Under the pieces are notes generated by a model. That model saw only the letters and a list, made by a program, of their open reading frames with translations, had not been told where the DNA came from and ran no database searches. The position numbers and the translations under genes are program-made. From Dolomedes plantarius (taxonomy: Eukaryota > Arthropoda > Arachnida > Araneae > Dolomedidae): a DNA stretch of 64,000 nucleotides. Below are positions 23,335-36,215 of this stretch, piece after piece. The stretch spans positions 208,040,560 through 208,104,559 of the forward strand of contig OU015495.1 in the NCBI GenBank assembly GCA_907164885.2. The letters run 5' to 3'. The number at the start of each line of letters is the position of its first letter. Position 1 is the stretch's first letter.

Positions 23335-24548
23335 CAGTAAAACCTCGTTCATCCGGCTCTCGTTGATCCGGATCTCCAGATAATCCGGATCAGATTTGTA
23401 GACATTAATTTTATTTAATGTTCACATTAGATAATAATTTTTAACCATGATAGCAATAACGAACTAGATATACGCCAACCATCCACTTTTTTGTTTGATT
23501 CAATGTACAGTTCCTGCATATATTTTACAATGAATTATGGTAATAAAATACTTTTTGAACAGTTTAAGGGGTCAGTTACCTTTGAAAAGCTAAGAGACTC
23601 GACAAAGTTATCCCTATTTTAAATTACCAGTAGTTACGAAATACTTTTATTCAGGAATTTATAAATTTTACTGTGAGTTAAAAACACTTTCTTTATAAAT
23701 ATGGCTTTTAATTATTTCTAGCTTGAAGATAATTTTTTTAAATTTCAGCCATTGTTTTTTTTCAGTGTTAGCGTAGACTTGCGTCCGAATATTAATAAAT
23801 AAATAAATAAATATATATATATATATATATATAATTTTTAAATTTTAAAATTAAGTTGTATAATATATCCTTGAAATGACGAATTTTGAAATCAAAATTC
23901 TTAGTTCTTCATAGAAAAAAAAAAAAAAAAAATTTAAATTTCAGAAATTTTTTTGATAAATTTTACTGTAATTCAAATTTTTATGGTAGTAATGACATAA
24001 TTGTTCGTCATTTTCATGATACATGATTATATTGCCCGTGTATAAAATTTCATGGTATTATAGCCAACTGTCCTGGTGATATCATACGCGCAAGGACATA
24101 ACAATGATAAAACAATGGGTAAAATTTTAAACAATTTTAAAAATTTCTTTTCAAGCTAAAAAAAATTGAGAGCTATATTTATAAAGAAGAAAGAGTGTTT
24201 ACCGCACAGTAAAATTTTCATAATTCTGAATAAATTATTTTAGTAACTACTGAGGATTGAAAATAGGAATATCTTTGTCGAGCATCTTGGTCTTTAAAAG
24301 GTACCTGACCCCTTAAGGAAGCTCTACTAGACTTACCAATTCTTTTTAAAACATGATGCGAAAAGTTATTTTTATATTTTTTAATCTCTTGTAAACAATA
24401 CTATGTAATTTTGTTACAAAACAAAGTAAGTCTTCTTAGTTAAGGGTTTTGTACTACTTATTACCCATATTACCCAGATTATCCGAATTTTCGATTGTCC
24501 GGATTGAATGTGGTCCCAGTTAGTCCGTATAAACGAGGTTTTACATTA
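23335..24548. mobile_element. Pogo/Tigger-like MITE with a nested MITE
   Basis: The left tip is CAGTAAAACCTCGTTCATCC after TA; the right tip AAACGAGGTTTTAC is its inverted counterpart, with a mutated end (ATTA instead of TGTA). ATCCGGA-type motifs recur just inside both ends. Tips of this form are typical of Tigger/pogo. No transposase frame remains, and 743 bp of the interior is another MITE. Confidence 0.75.
23574..24316. mobile_element. TTAA-flanked MITE, family GGGGTCAG
   Basis: TTAA at 23574-23577 and 24313-24316 encloses inverted tips GGGGTCAGTTACCTTT and AAAGGTACCTGACCCC. It is non-coding and lies within the Tigger-like element, so it inserted later. Its tip shares GGGG with the MITE family at 1524 and 52208. 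Confidence 0.85.
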
Positions 24549-25482
24549 TCTAAAAAAGTTGAGCTGATAGAAAAAAAACTGATTTCATATTTAGATTCAG
24601 CGCCCCAAATATAGCAAAAATCAGTTCTAAGATCCTAGGCACCAAAAAAAATTTTTTTTTTAGCCCTGTGTTATATTTCTTATAATAAGCTAACCAATTA
24701 AATATCGATAATGCGTTCAAGTAAATAAAAATGTTATTCTACTCCAGTGGATAGTTTGATTGAACTTGATAACCGCTCAAGCCAATGACTGCAACTCAAG
24801 GCATCTCCCGCTAGTTCCGAATTTGTTCCAACTGAGTCGGCAGGATAGACACCATAGAATCCCATAAAACTTTCCTGTCAAGTGCTGTGTCCTCCCGTGC
24901 CGCGATACAATTTGGGAAATTTTCGCTGTCCCGTCAAGAACCAGAACTAAGATAAGAATATAATAATTCTAGAATTTAATAATTATAGAATTATTTTATT
25001 TCTTTTCTGCAAAACTCAGAAGCGAAGCGATTGTTGGCTTGAGCGATTTTTCCTCCGAGGACACATGGACAAGCAAGCAGAGGCGCTTAAATTTCGAAAG
25101 AGTGACATATATTTTAAAAAAAGAACCAGTGAGTGTGTGTGTGAATTATTCATCATCGTCAGTAGCATTGTGTGCTGTGTATAAAGAAAATGTGCAAGTT
25201 AAATCGACGACAGAAGTTGAATTTAATGTTAAATTTTTGTTTATTCATCATTAATAAAATGAAAATCAGTAAACCGAAAGAAGAAATTTAATTATTTAAT
25301 TTTAATTTTTGTTTTTAAAGGTAGGTTATTAAGAAAATTGAAGTGATTTAATTTTTAAATCTAGACTTTTCTGATTATATTTTGCATATTATTTAAAAGT
25401 ATTGTTTACCAATTTTTTAAATTATTTTAAAAAAATTGTGTAATATAATATTGGCATTGAGTTTGCATATAAACCAGTACCT
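24549..25482. other. Intergenic sequence with a weak inverted repeat pair
   Basis: GCTCAAGCCAA (near 24775) and TTGGCTTGAGC (near 25034) are a perfect inverted pair about 250 bp apart and might mark a small element. A short open frame at 25039-25254 begins with TTG and is not recognised. Confidence 0.4.
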
Positions 25483-25924
25483 TTGAACGTAAATAATAAT
25501 GAACTGATATTTTTTCACCTATACCCTAAACCAAAGGGGAATCAATGTGTAAACCCATGTATAGAAAGTGTAAACAAATGTGTAAGAAATATCAAACAAT
25601 ATGGAATCCAAAATGTATATCCAAATAATATCCAAACTGAACTGGTTCGTATTCTTTTGTCCTCTGAAACCAATTATAATAAATTTCAGATTCTAAATAA
25701 GAGAGAATGATGAACTTAAATTATTGTTGCATAATTACTCTCATATATTCTCTAAAGACAAGAGAGATATAGGTTTAATTAGGATAGAACACCAGCGTAT
25801 TAAACTAAAGTCTAAGCTTTCTGTGATCTTACGACCTTATCAGGCTTCTCATATAGAAGAAGTGATTAGAACCCAAATCAATATATCGGCAAATCTACTG
25901 AAACTGTCCATACATCAAACTTAA
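25483..25924 (+). pseudogene. Ty3/gypsy-type pol fragment
   Basis: Two frames, 25483-25710 and 25724-25924, together resemble the linker between protease and reverse transcriptase of gypsy-type polyproteins. The second reads HNYSHIFSKDKRDIGLI ... HRIKLK-like ... RPYQASHIEEVI, the segment that normally leads into the first reverse-transcriptase motifs; those motifs are not present. A frameshift and a stop separate the two frames. No LTR or integrase sequence adjoins. The fragment would be about 1/8 of a full pol. The call rests on the HIFSKDKRDIG and RPY...EEVI motifs. Confidence 0.6.
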
Positions 25925-25961
25925 GTTATTGCATACATATATAATTAAATAAATAAATAAA

Positions 25962-26022
<61 letters not shown>

Positions 26023-26040
26023 TTGTTTGTATGCGCGTGT
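25925..26040. repeat. Compound microsatellite (AAAT)n/(TA)n/(TG)n
   Basis: AAAT repeats near 25947, a TA tract 25967-26010, then a TG/TTTG tract to about 26040. Confidence 0.9.
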
Positions 26041-27015
26041 ATGTATATCTACACTTTTGCTCCTTATATTCTACATGTCGATTACAGTTGTAAATTTCAA
26101 GTTTAATCCATTCACCATGATGTATGCATAATAATGGGCTGTAAATTTATTAACCTCAATTGGAGAAGTTTCTAAAAAGGAACATGATTTGAATATTCCT
26201 AAAATGCTATTCTTACTGTAATTATTTATCAATTTTGTTTATCACAGATGTATTGATTCAGTTGAAAAAAAATGTTTAATCAAAATCAGTATTAAAAAAG
26301 AAAATTTATAATTAAAAACCAGCATACACCCGCCCTTTAAATTTTCATTCCTTTTTAAAAAAAATCTTCGTATAAATTAGACTTACAAAACATTTTTCTT
26401 CCCTTAAGAACTTAACAAGACAAAGTACTGCAGTCTTTCTGTTTAATTTTGTTGTAATCATAGGTTTAGAAGACTAAAACTGACTTTCCCAACAGCATGA
26501 TAGACAGAGAGAGGAAAGAAGGCGCAAATTACATGCAATTTGTTTGGAAGTTTTTCTCCCTGAAATAAAGTAGTTGTGACACTTGTCTTAAATCGTAAAA
26601 TATTTATGGCAAAATTAAAGTGAGTGCTAATTTTGAGTTTAAATTTAAAAGCATTTTTCATTCTTGAGCATAAATTGTGTATTCCGGATACTTCATTGAC
26701 ACTTTGCGAATGAGATTTTTTTTAGCGTCTTTATTCTGGGTTTTAAGTAAAGTAATCTAAAAAAATTAACGAGAGGATATAATTTCGTTGATATCCTTGG
26801 AAGCATATGAACGTAAAATTAATTTTGTCATATTAATTGCTTAAAAACTGTAACAATTTCGTGCATTTCAGTACATATTTAGATAAAATGATATAAAGTA
26901 CAAACCGTGATTTGTTAAGTAAGCTGAACTATCGAAAGGACTTTGATAATTATTTCCTTATCGTTATTTCGCCAAATTTTGCGTCTGGAACGGCTTTTAT
27001 CATAAGAATTATGTA
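26041..27015. other. AT-rich intergenic sequence
   Basis: Nothing recognised up to the second Tigger element. Confidence 0.5.
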
Positions 27016-28257
27016 CAGTGGACGCTCGTTAATTCGAACTCAAAGGTTCTCAGAAAAAAGTTCGAATTATCCGAAGTTCGAATTATCCGATGTTAAGGGA
27101 AAATAAATAACTTTAAATGTGTATCACTGAAGAAGAAAACTCTCCTAGTATGTATAACCCCAGAAAATATATTATACTATGTTATCTAAAGTTAAACATA
27201 TTAAAAAGCAATACAGACTTACCTTAATCATTATATGAAGCAGAAGATATGTAGTATAAAGTAAACTTTTATTAAAAATATGAATTACACTTTGGGGAAA
27301 AACTGTAAAATGGATGTTTGGTTCTGTTTATGATGCCTACATTGTTCAGCCATCTTCTCGATTTGAAGTGAACATTTCAATTCATTTTCAGAGGAAGGTT
27401 CCATCTGAATAAATGCTTTCAGAGTTTTAATAGAGTCCATTATGGCTTTGTCCATTATGGCCGCATTAAAAATATCTTTCGGCAGGTAAGTAGAGAAAAG
27501 CCCTGGCAGTTTCCTACCGAAATTAGTGCATACGTCTTCGTTTACATCAGAGCTTTGGCCACATACAGTTTGATAAGAAATATTTTGCCTTGACTTAAAT
27601 CGAGAAAGCCATCGATCACTGCATTTAAAATCTTCAATACCCATTCTACTTGCCAATTCATCAGCCTTCGTCAGCACTAGGGAGTCCATTTATCGGAAAA
27701 TTTCGAGATCTAACATCGTGGAACCATAGCAGTAGAGCTTTATCTAGAACTTCTTGGGACGCATTTCCCGTGCGTTTCCTTCCTCTAGCAAATTTTTCAT
27801 TTTTCCCATGAATCTAAAATTGACTCCTTGTTTTTCAAATTAGTTGACAATGCATTTTTTTAATTCCATAGTTAGCTGCTAACTTTGTTTTACATTCGCC
27901 ATTGTCTACTTTCTTTAAAATTTCTACCTTTGTCTCCAAAGTTAGGGTTTTGTACTTTCCACGTGTAGACATCCTGAATTTTTACACGTTCACACCACAC
28001 AATGAGGAAGAAAAACAAGCCACATTAACTTGTCTGTACTGCAGTTATAACTGACGCAGCTCCCTAGAATCTGTAGTACACTATTAGAAGACTAGTTTTT
28101 CTGAAATTCTCAGAAAATCGATCCAAATATAGGAAAATTGCCTTTTCCGTTTAGCACTAATAAGAAGGACAATAGCTACTAACGTTTAGCGGACATGCAA
28201 TAGTCGAATTAACCGAAAGTTCGAATTAACCGAGTTCGAATTAACGAGCGTCCACTG
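27016..28257 (-). mobile_element. Pogo/Tigger-type element, copy 2 (inverted)
   Basis: Tips CAGTGGACGCTCGTTAATTC and GAATTAACGAGCGTCCACTG are perfect inverted repeats flanked by TA. It is the reverse complement of the lineage at 19395-20824 and about 190 bp shorter. It carries the same deleted transposase. Confidence 0.9.
27285..27972 (-). pseudogene. Tigger/pogo transposase lacking DDE domain, copy 2
   Basis: On the minus strand the reading frame starts at ATG 27972 with MSTRGKYKTLTLETKVEI. It contains the same TGA and TAG stops as copy 1, and the second DNA-binding domain (VLTKADELASRMGIEDF ... WLSRFKSRQNISYQTVC) follows. It then jumps at PKDIFNA to AIMDKA exactly as in copy 1, and ends ILQFFPKV. 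A few private changes (for example GPL to DSL before VLTKA, and a small frame disturbance upstream of codon ~95) distinguish it. It cannot produce transposase. Confidence 0.85.
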
Positions 28258-28704
28258 TATATGCTCAAGTATAAAATACGTTTTACAGGGAAGCATGTTG
28301 CAGATCAGTTTCGTAATTTTTTCCACGGATTTGTTTTTATAAATTGAAGGCGTTATTTGAATAGTGGTCCAACTGCATTCTTGTTTATTGTGAGATACAG
28401 AGCATTAACGTCTAATGAGTACTGAGAAATGACTGCCGAAATCCGATTTGTAATTCTCTCTGTTAGCAGCAGAAATAAGCTGGACTTGTACTAGTTTAAA
28501 AATAAGATAGAAATGACTTGTAAGAACATGAAAGTGAGGCTAACTGCATTATTTAAAAAGTGGAGTTGGACCACTATTCAAATAAGGCTTTCAATTACGG
28601 TTACTCGAATAGCATGGTATAAACATAATTTACAGCATGCAGATAGGCAATTTTATAACGTTTCGATTTATTGGTCCTAAGTTTTACGATTATGCCGTTC
28701 ATAT
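28258..28704. other. AT-rich spacer
   Basis: No gene. TGGACCACTATTCAAATAAG near 28566 is the inverted counterpart of TTATTTGAATAGTGGTCCAA near 28352, so 28352-28585 may be a small MITE-like hairpin element. Confidence 0.4.
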
Positions 28705-28915
28705 AATATAGTGGTTAGCGTTCTGAGCTGCCACACGGTGGGCTTGGGCTCAAATCCTGAATAAGGTTTGCCCGTTTCTGAGTCGTCTCCCTCATACGGA
28801 GCAAAGATGGTTCACCTAAATGGTTCTCCCATAATAAAGTAGTTAGCAAAACTTCGTGGGTTTTCGTGGGACAATGTAACGAATTGCCTACCCTCAAAGA
28901 CAAGTGCCTGCATCA
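28705..28915 (+). mobile_element. tRNA-derived SINE, family B
   Basis: An A-box-like TAGTGGTTAGCG (~28709) and a B-box-like GGGCTCAAATCC (28746-28757) lie about 30 bp apart, the spacing of a tRNA-type pol III promoter. The tail includes CACCTAAATGGTTCTCCCATAA-type sequence (28814-28836), which resembles that of the SINE at 55561. Poly(A) or target duplications are not clear. Confidence 0.6.
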
Positions 28916-29592
<677 letters not shown>

Positions 29593-30036
29593 AATAATTT
29601 AAATATTAGGCACTCTATTCTAGCATTTAAATTCCCTTTCCTAAATCCAATAAGCAGTAATCTCAATTTATCGCTTAAAAACCCATAGCAACAGAACTTT
29701 CCATAAAGTGCATGCCTTGCATATCTACACGTGTATACGTCTGGAGTTAATAGTGGGTTAGCATCGCCATCCCCAATATTTTGCTGACTCTTCAAAAAAA
29801 AAAAAAAAAAGCCACATGTACCTCGCTTCTCGCGCGTAATTTTGAAAGGTGATATTCTCTTGGCGTCCGAGCATCTTACATGGACGAATGTCTTTTTCTG
29901 CCACTGTAATAAAACGATTCGGCCAGACGGCATATAACTTTTACTCCTTTCAGTCTGAGTCTAGCTCCAGCCATGTAAATATGAGCTAGTTTTCCTTTTC
30001 AGGTTGCATTTTAAGAACGAGATGTGATGGATATAT

Positions 30037-30077
<41 letters not shown>

Positions 30078-30799
30078 GTGTGTGTGTGTGATAATATTAC
30101 TAACAACCTATAATCACCCATTCTGACCTTTATCTCTGTTCTGGTAACCCCTATTTCTATTCTTTGGCGAAATACCTCGCCTTTCCACACACTAACTTCT
30201 TCCGCCAATTCTGGCAACCTCTCTGAGCTAATGGTGTTTTTGCGCTCTTGTGACAGACGCTGGACTGACTCGAAGCGAATAAGATGTGTTGCTTTACACG
30301 TTAATAAATTCGTTTGTTCCTGAAGCTGACTTTATTATATTCCGGCCACGATGCAATCTACTATTTCATGAGATGTCCATTGAGAACATTTCACATATAT
30401 AACAAAGAAGTCTAAATTAATTAAGCACTTTCTATACAACACCAGTATTCCACAATCTTTCCGCGCTCGGATGACACAGGATCGCGTGCGAGTCCGAAAC
30501 TAGATCGCAGGGCAACCAATAATTGCAGGAGATTTTGATTACTAGACAAGATTTCTATAAAGTTATAAATAGGCGTGCAGCAAAGTAGAGGTGGAATTTC
30601 GTTAATTGTCGCTGTCCAAGTAATATGTAAAATTTTGGGAATAAAAGTCTTTGTCCTAAGAGTGGTGCAAGCTTCGGGTGTTGGAGGGCTGGAAGGGGCA
30701 ATTAACAGTATACAGAGGCTGTTCACACATTTTTTAGACGATTTTGGTAAGCGGTAATAAAAAATAATTTGCTGCAAAAGAAATAATTGCAATTGTACT
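29593..30799. other. Intergenic sequence with a TA/TG tract
   Basis: A (TA)n(TG)n tract occupies about 30039-30090. A 131-codon minus-strand frame (30421-30816) is open but matches nothing I recognise. AATAAA with a terminal-looking block near 30302-30345 could be an LTR end, but no partner was found. Confidence 0.4.
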
Positions 30800-31619
30800 A
30801 TGTTTTTAAAAGGCAAAATTATCGTCTGCGGCTTGAAAGTTTTGTTTTTATTAAAAATGGCGTTTTTAATAAAGCAGTGGTTCGAAGGCTACATTTATGC
30901 TCTTTCCGAAGAGAAATATGCATACTCCGTTATCCAAAAACGATGTGAGAGTCATGGTTTTGTGATATCTAAAGCGTCGATAGGTAATATCGTCAACAAG
31001 AAAGGAAAAAAACGTCAAATTGGAGCCTCAAGTGGGACAAAAATTCCAAACGAGTATCCAAGGAAAAAACAGACATCTTCGACTATTGCAAAGGTACGTT
31101 GTTTAATGTTAAAAGAAAATCCCCCTAGTAAAAGGACAGTTGCAAAATCATTAAAATGTTCGGTGTCCACTGTAAACAAAATGATTAACGTTGATTTAAA
31201 TCTTAAGAAAGCGAAAAAACGCAATGTGCATCGTCTTCTTCCAAATCATATCGCTGAACGCAGGACACGCTGCAGAATTCTATATGAGAAACACTTATCC
31301 AAAGAAAAATGGAAAACAATTGTCACAATAGATGAATCATGGATGTATTTAAATGATTGCAACCAAAAAAAGAGCCATTTATTATCATAAAAGGGGAGAA
31401 AAAAAATTAAGTACATGGTTCAAAGAATCGAAAGAAAGTTTTTCTAAGGGATTCATGATTGTTGCTGGTTTTTCTTATAATGGCAAGTTAAAAATAAAGA
31501 GAGTGGAAAAAAAATATCAAGATTAACTCCAAATACTATCAGGAACATATTTTATCGCCAATTTTTCTGAATGAAATACCATCGCTTTACCCACAGAGTC
31601 ATCAATCCGTGAGACTCCA
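30800..31619 (+). pseudogene. Tc1/mariner-superfamily transposase, frameshifted
   Basis: The first frame (ATG 30800, or more likely the internal ATG 30857, MAFLIKQWFEGY) encodes about 178-196 residues. It has two helix-turn-helix-like blocks (LSEEKYAYSVIQKRC ... and PSKRTVAKSLKCSVSTVNKM) and the first catalytic motif VTIDESWMYL, where D is the first metal-binding Asp. A frameshift in an A-rich run near 31365 ends the frame. The next frame continues HKRGEKKLSTWF ... GFMIVAGFSYNGKLKI to a stop at 31525, typical of the central part of such enzymes. Beyond that only traces remain and the second catalytic Asp region is damaged (SVRLHYIQ-like). Usual length is about 340 residues. Terminal repeats were not found. 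Confidence 0.75.
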
Positions 31620-32250
31620 TTATATCCAACGATATAATGGACTTATTATATCCAACGATACAAAAGTTGCATTATTATATTAAACGGTAATTTTGTAATG
31701 AATTTTTATAATCAGGGCAAGACTTTTGGTTCACTCTGTAGTTTCATCGTTTCAAAAGACCACGAATTTAAACATTTATTTTTTAAACTAGGAGCAAAGA
31801 AATATTTAGCTCATAATATTTTTGTTAAAATTCTAAAAAAAAATCCTTTATTTCTTCCGTTTTTTGACGTTTTAAGTTCTACAGTGGTTTAATTGGCCGC
31901 AGATTAATTAAAATAATTTGGTCTACTTGATGAATCAATTACGTTATTGCGTTGTGTTAACATACAGGAAACGACATATCTGATTGAATATAATACGAGG
32001 GATTTATTTAACATTTTAACATAGTTATACATGAATATACACTTGCATATAATTACACATTGGTTTCACAGGTAGATACGTTTATATGCCTATTTTTTTA
32101 CAAATTATCAGTAAGTATTTCCCTCTTGATTACACCAAGCATACAAAATTAATGAGCTTTACGACGGTTATTATTACGTAACACTTTTTTTTATGTTTAA
32201 TCCACCATACTCCTTTGATTAATGGATTTGCAATAAGGCAACGCACATAA
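31620..32250. other. AT-rich sequence after the transposase
   Basis: Contains a short repeat of TATATCCAACGATA (31621 and 31648). No gene recognised. Confidence 0.4.
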
Positions 32251-32255
32251 GAGAA

Positions 32256-33887
32256 ATGACAACCAATACGGGGTTACCGTTAGATGATCTAGCTAGGATA
32301 TCTGAGCATACTCGAAGGTTCTGTCTGGCTTTGAGAATCACCGGCGGTTATCTTTCACTGCGCCCGCATTCACCTGCACTGCGCAGTATTCTGCGGAGGA
32401 AACCAGTGATTTATGGGCGGAGCTCTCTGCAACGATCCTGCGATCGGGCGGTTTTGCACAGAGCATCAAAGGACCTGGGGAGCATGGGGGGTCACGCTCC
32501 TGGAGCGTGACTAATCGACCCCAAAATGGTGTTAAGAGAGGTCGGGGGTACTTATCTGTATGAATTTGGAAGCGCTATTTGAGGTCCAGTCACCACATTC
32601 GTCTCACTTTAACATCGATAAGGGAGGAGGTAGATAGATAGTCCCTTGGGAACACTTACTGACGGCGACAGCACTTGCTGTGTACTCTCGGGGTGGGGGA
32701 GGGGGTCGATTACTGGTTTCTTTGAAGTCTACAAACACCACGCTTCATCGATTCCGTTTCCAGGAATTCTGGAGTCAGTTAGCGGTAGTATGGCTTTTCC
32801 TTCTTCGTGGTCAGGGATAGGTTCCCTCCGGCAGTGGTTTCCAGCGTACTTCACTACGGGTTCTTTCAGTGAAAAGGTCGCCCCTGTGGTGGTGATCCAC
32901 TCTTAAAGCGAGTTATCGACTTCCTCTCTTAATTCAGGAGTCGAGGCTTTGCGCGACTCACTATGCATGGGCTATGACGTTCGTCTAATCTAGGATACTT
33001 CTCTCTCGACGTATATCTCTACCTAAATTTCTCCTATGGGATACTTTGCCTCCGCCCTGTACCAGTCCCTTCATACCTTCATCTCTCGTCTATTGATTTA
33101 TTCATTCCACTTCTCGAACGTTCTCATCCCGCCTACGTCCTAGGGCATGTCTTTTTGCTCGTTAAACTCAGCCTATTCTTCTTTTTTCTTATTATCTGGC
33201 GGCTTCTCTTGTCGGCTTAAATCACATATCCCATTTAATCACTCCATTCAAACTTGGCTGGATGCTTACTTTAATTTTTCTTACTAACTTCGCTTCACAG
33301 TACCTTTTGTCCGCGACCCCCTTGCTACTCCACCACCGTCTCGTTCAACTACTCTTCTTTTATTCGCTTCGGGCTGGTTGCTCAGATGTTTCTTTTGTTC
33401 ATCACCGCTTTGGACCATTTTAACGGCGTATATTGCCCTTCTTAAAATATATATTCGTCGTTCCGCACCTGGCATTTATTTATTATATTCTCTTATTTTG
33501 TTTCTTCGTTTCATTGCTTTTGACCGTGCCCCGTTTGTACCTCTTTTCCACGCGCCTGGCATTCGTTTCGAAGGTCTATCTTCTTTTATTTGCCTGCCTT
33601 TTCATTGCTGGTCTAACACATTGCGCCCTGTGTTCGTCACGCGTGCGTTCACCTATTCCTCGTCTCTTTTATGTCACTTAATTCCTCTTGACAAGTACGA
33701 AAAAATCCTTGTTCTGCTTAAAAATTCCTAACATATTTTCTGTGACGTACACTCTCAGCGTCCCAGCCCTATCGCAACATCGGAGCAATTTTACAGCTAG
33801 TAAAGAAAATGGATGCTAAAATATCTCGTTCATTTTTAATTTTACGTAGGCTTTTGTGTTTGCTATTAAGTTTTCTTTTACAGTAAA
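32256..33887. other. GC-richer, pyrimidine-skewed block of unknown nature
   Basis: About 1.6 kb is clearly less AT-rich than the rest, and from about 32990 the plus strand is strongly T+C rich, so the minus strand is A+G rich. Short open frames occur (32256-32510, 32646-32906, 33378-33731, minus 33284-33475), but none carries a motif I recognise and codon-level evidence is lacking. A GGTCACGCTCC/GGAGCGTGACT inverted repeat lies near 32490-32512. It does not look like rRNA, tRNA or snRNA. A long 5' leader of a retroelement or a unique host sequence is possible. Confidence 0.4.
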
Positions 33888-33952
33888 CTAGGGGCTTGGC
33901 CCCTAGGCTCCCTCCTCTCTTAGGGCTAATAGCGAGATACATAGGGGTGATT
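33888..33952 (-). mobile_element. Possible Helitron 3' end cut by the assembly gap
   Basis: ACTAG followed by a GC-rich palindrome (GGGGCTTGGCCCC, 33891-33903) resembles the reversed 3' end of Helitrons seen elsewhere in this window. The palindrome abuts the CTAG instead of lying several bases away, so the call is weak. The rest would be in or beyond the gap. Confidence 0.3.
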
Positions 33953-34052
33953 NNNNNNNNNNNNNNNNNNNNNNNNNNNNNNNNNNNNNNNNNNNNNNNN
34001 NNNNNNNNNNNNNNNNNNNNNNNNNNNNNNNNNNNNNNNNNNNNNNNNNNNN
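33953..34052. other. Assembly gap of 100 N
   Basis: Exactly 100 Ns, a conventional placeholder for a scaffold gap of unknown true length. Confidence 0.99.
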
Positions 34053-34106
34053 AAAGGCGCCATTAAAGATTGCTTACAAGACAAGTTTGCTGAAATTAAT
34101 CCACAA
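34053..34106 (+). CDS. Possible 3' part of a host-gene exon at the gap edge
   Basis: Directly after the gap, 54 bases are open in two frames (KGAIKDCLQDKFAEINPQ or KAPLKIAYKTSLLKLIHK) and end at CCACAA followed by a strong splice donor, GTAAGTTT. Base composition is higher in GC than in the AT-rich sequence that follows, as expected for an exon next to an intron. The gene is not recognised and the exon start is hidden by the gap. A candidate terminal exon lies at 40664. The link between them is an inference from strand, splice signals and the lack of other genes. Confidence 0.35.
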
Positions 34107-36215
34107 GTAAGTTTCATTCGTTAGTCTTAAATTATTGCCTTTAAATTTTATTTAACACCCTTACATAGTGAACATTATTCTATTACTGTTATAAGATAGT
34201 GTTTTAATCCAAGTTATAATATGAATTGACCGTATTTTAGATCAAATTCTACTGAACTGAGTGTATTGAATTAGCAATACTAATACTTATATTAGCAATA
34301 CTTATGGCATTTACGAGCACTTTCGTATGTATAAATAAAAACATTTTGTTTCGGATTCAGTTCGGATGATTCGTGTTTCAGTTAATATTTTAGATGGACA
34401 AAGGAAGTAAATGGTTTGTTCATCATTATACATTTTCTTTGATAGTTTTCTTCCTGTTCAATGTATTGTATGATAAATCAATGAAATATTAGTTTGATAT
34501 CTAAATTTTAATAATTATTAAATTATTGCACAATATAATTATGATCCATATGATGTAATTTAATGTAATTGACATTTGTTTCTATGATATTTTACTCAAA
34601 AATTAATTAATTCATTCATTCACTGAATTAGCTCATAAGCCTATAAACAAACATCCCAACTCAAATTAAGAACTCCCCCTTGTCACACACAGCAGTTGAG
34701 AGGATTGTTAAATTAAAAGAATGTCAAAAGCAACCAATATTACTTGTGGTTATATTATTTATATTAAAAATTGTTGATATATAATGTATATAACTATTGA
34801 ATATATTGATATTTTCAATTATTATTGATATATAAATGCAGTATTCCCTAAAGTAAGAGAAAAATATTTTTCCACACAATTAGTAGCATGAAAAAAGTTT
34901 TAAAATAAATAAGTACAATGAAATTGGTAAAAAAAAATAACAAAAAAAGACTTAATATGACAGTAGGATGTTCTTAATCTGTTTATAAAATCCACTACAA
35001 TTTCTTTCTAACCTAACTTTTTTTTCATCAGTTTGTATGAACATTAAAATTTTCTTTTCATGAATGCCTACGAAATCCATGAGATAATCAAAACATTTGA
35101 ACATTTGATGTATTTCATAATACCAGATCTGAAATACTAAAAATTTTTAAAAAAGAGTCAATGGTGCTATAATTTTGACTGCTATCCAAATACATTATTC
35201 ATGTTTTTAATGGTAATATAGACAGCATTTTATTATTAACCAAAAAAAAAGGCCTTTCATTATAGTTCTGAATCAATGATATTTTGTAGTATATTATATA
35301 GTAAATATTTGAATGCTTAGAATAATTATGTCTATCAAAGTATTCTCTTTAAACATACAGACTTTGTTCCTTTCTCAACCTCCAGTCAACCAGAGCAGAA
35401 AATTATAAAATAAAGAAAGTTACTATTTTTCTTCAAAATATTTATTGCGAATCACTGTACAGGAGCCATACCATAAGAGAGGGGAAAAAACTTTTAAATT
35501 ACCATATATTAAACCTTTACATAAACATAATATTACTTAACAGACATTCTTAATTACTTACAATTTCTTATATTACATTACATAGAACTTCATCCATAAA
35601 ACAGCTATACTATTACAATGAAACTTTTTTAAATTTACAACATTATTTATGTTTTTAATATAATATATCCAGCATTGCAAACATTTTGCCTGTATGTTAA
35701 CTTGGGCTTTATATTAAGAAACAAAAAATTTAGCATATTATGGATATTTATATACACTTCACAATACCAACTAAGAAGGTTCAATTTCATGCTATAATTT
35801 TTATAAATTCTAACAGAACTTTATTGATTTTATACTTATAGATCATGCATACTTTTAACACAACAAACCATATAATTTTTGATTTATGCCCCATCATGTA
35901 GTATGCATGAGTGCGTAAAGGATGCAAAATACTCATGCACATATCAGTATAAATGTGAATATTAATGATTATAACTGTTTTTATTTTTTGTTATTGCTTA
36001 ATCATATATAGATGCAAAAGGTTATTCCATTTTTCATCCCTAAGTTATTAAATTATTGGTCATTGTGCATTTATATAATTTTATTTCTCAGTTTCAGCTT
36101 TAAAATCTTGAAGAACCCAACAAGGATGAGAACTTGTATTTAGATAACATCATGTATGTTAGATTGTTATTAAAACTTTAGGTAAACTTTTGTGTCATCG
36201 GAAAAATCTTTATTC
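34107..36215. other. AT-rich sequence, possibly intron
   Basis: About 2.1 kb with no microsatellite, no recognisable transposon and no open frame. If the flanking exon calls are right, this is intronic. Confidence 0.4.

Noticed and set aside
25039..25254. 71-codon open frame
   Set aside because: It begins at TTG, not ATG, has no motif and no splice context that I trust.
30421..30816. 131-codon minus-strand frame with an acceptor-like TTATTTCTTTTGCAG upstream of its main part
   Set aside because: I recognise no domain, and no polyadenylation signal or partner exon could be tied to it. It could be a real exon but is not supported well enough to list as a gene.
33378..33731. 117-codon hydrophobic frame in the pyrimidine-rich block
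   Set aside because: A T+C-rich strand automatically yields open, hydrophobic frames; an overlapping frame (33433-33681) is equally open.
32256..33887. Possible rRNA, tRNA or snRNA locus because of higher GC
   Set aside because: None of the conserved blocks of these RNAs (such as 5S or U2 5' sequences) could be recognised.
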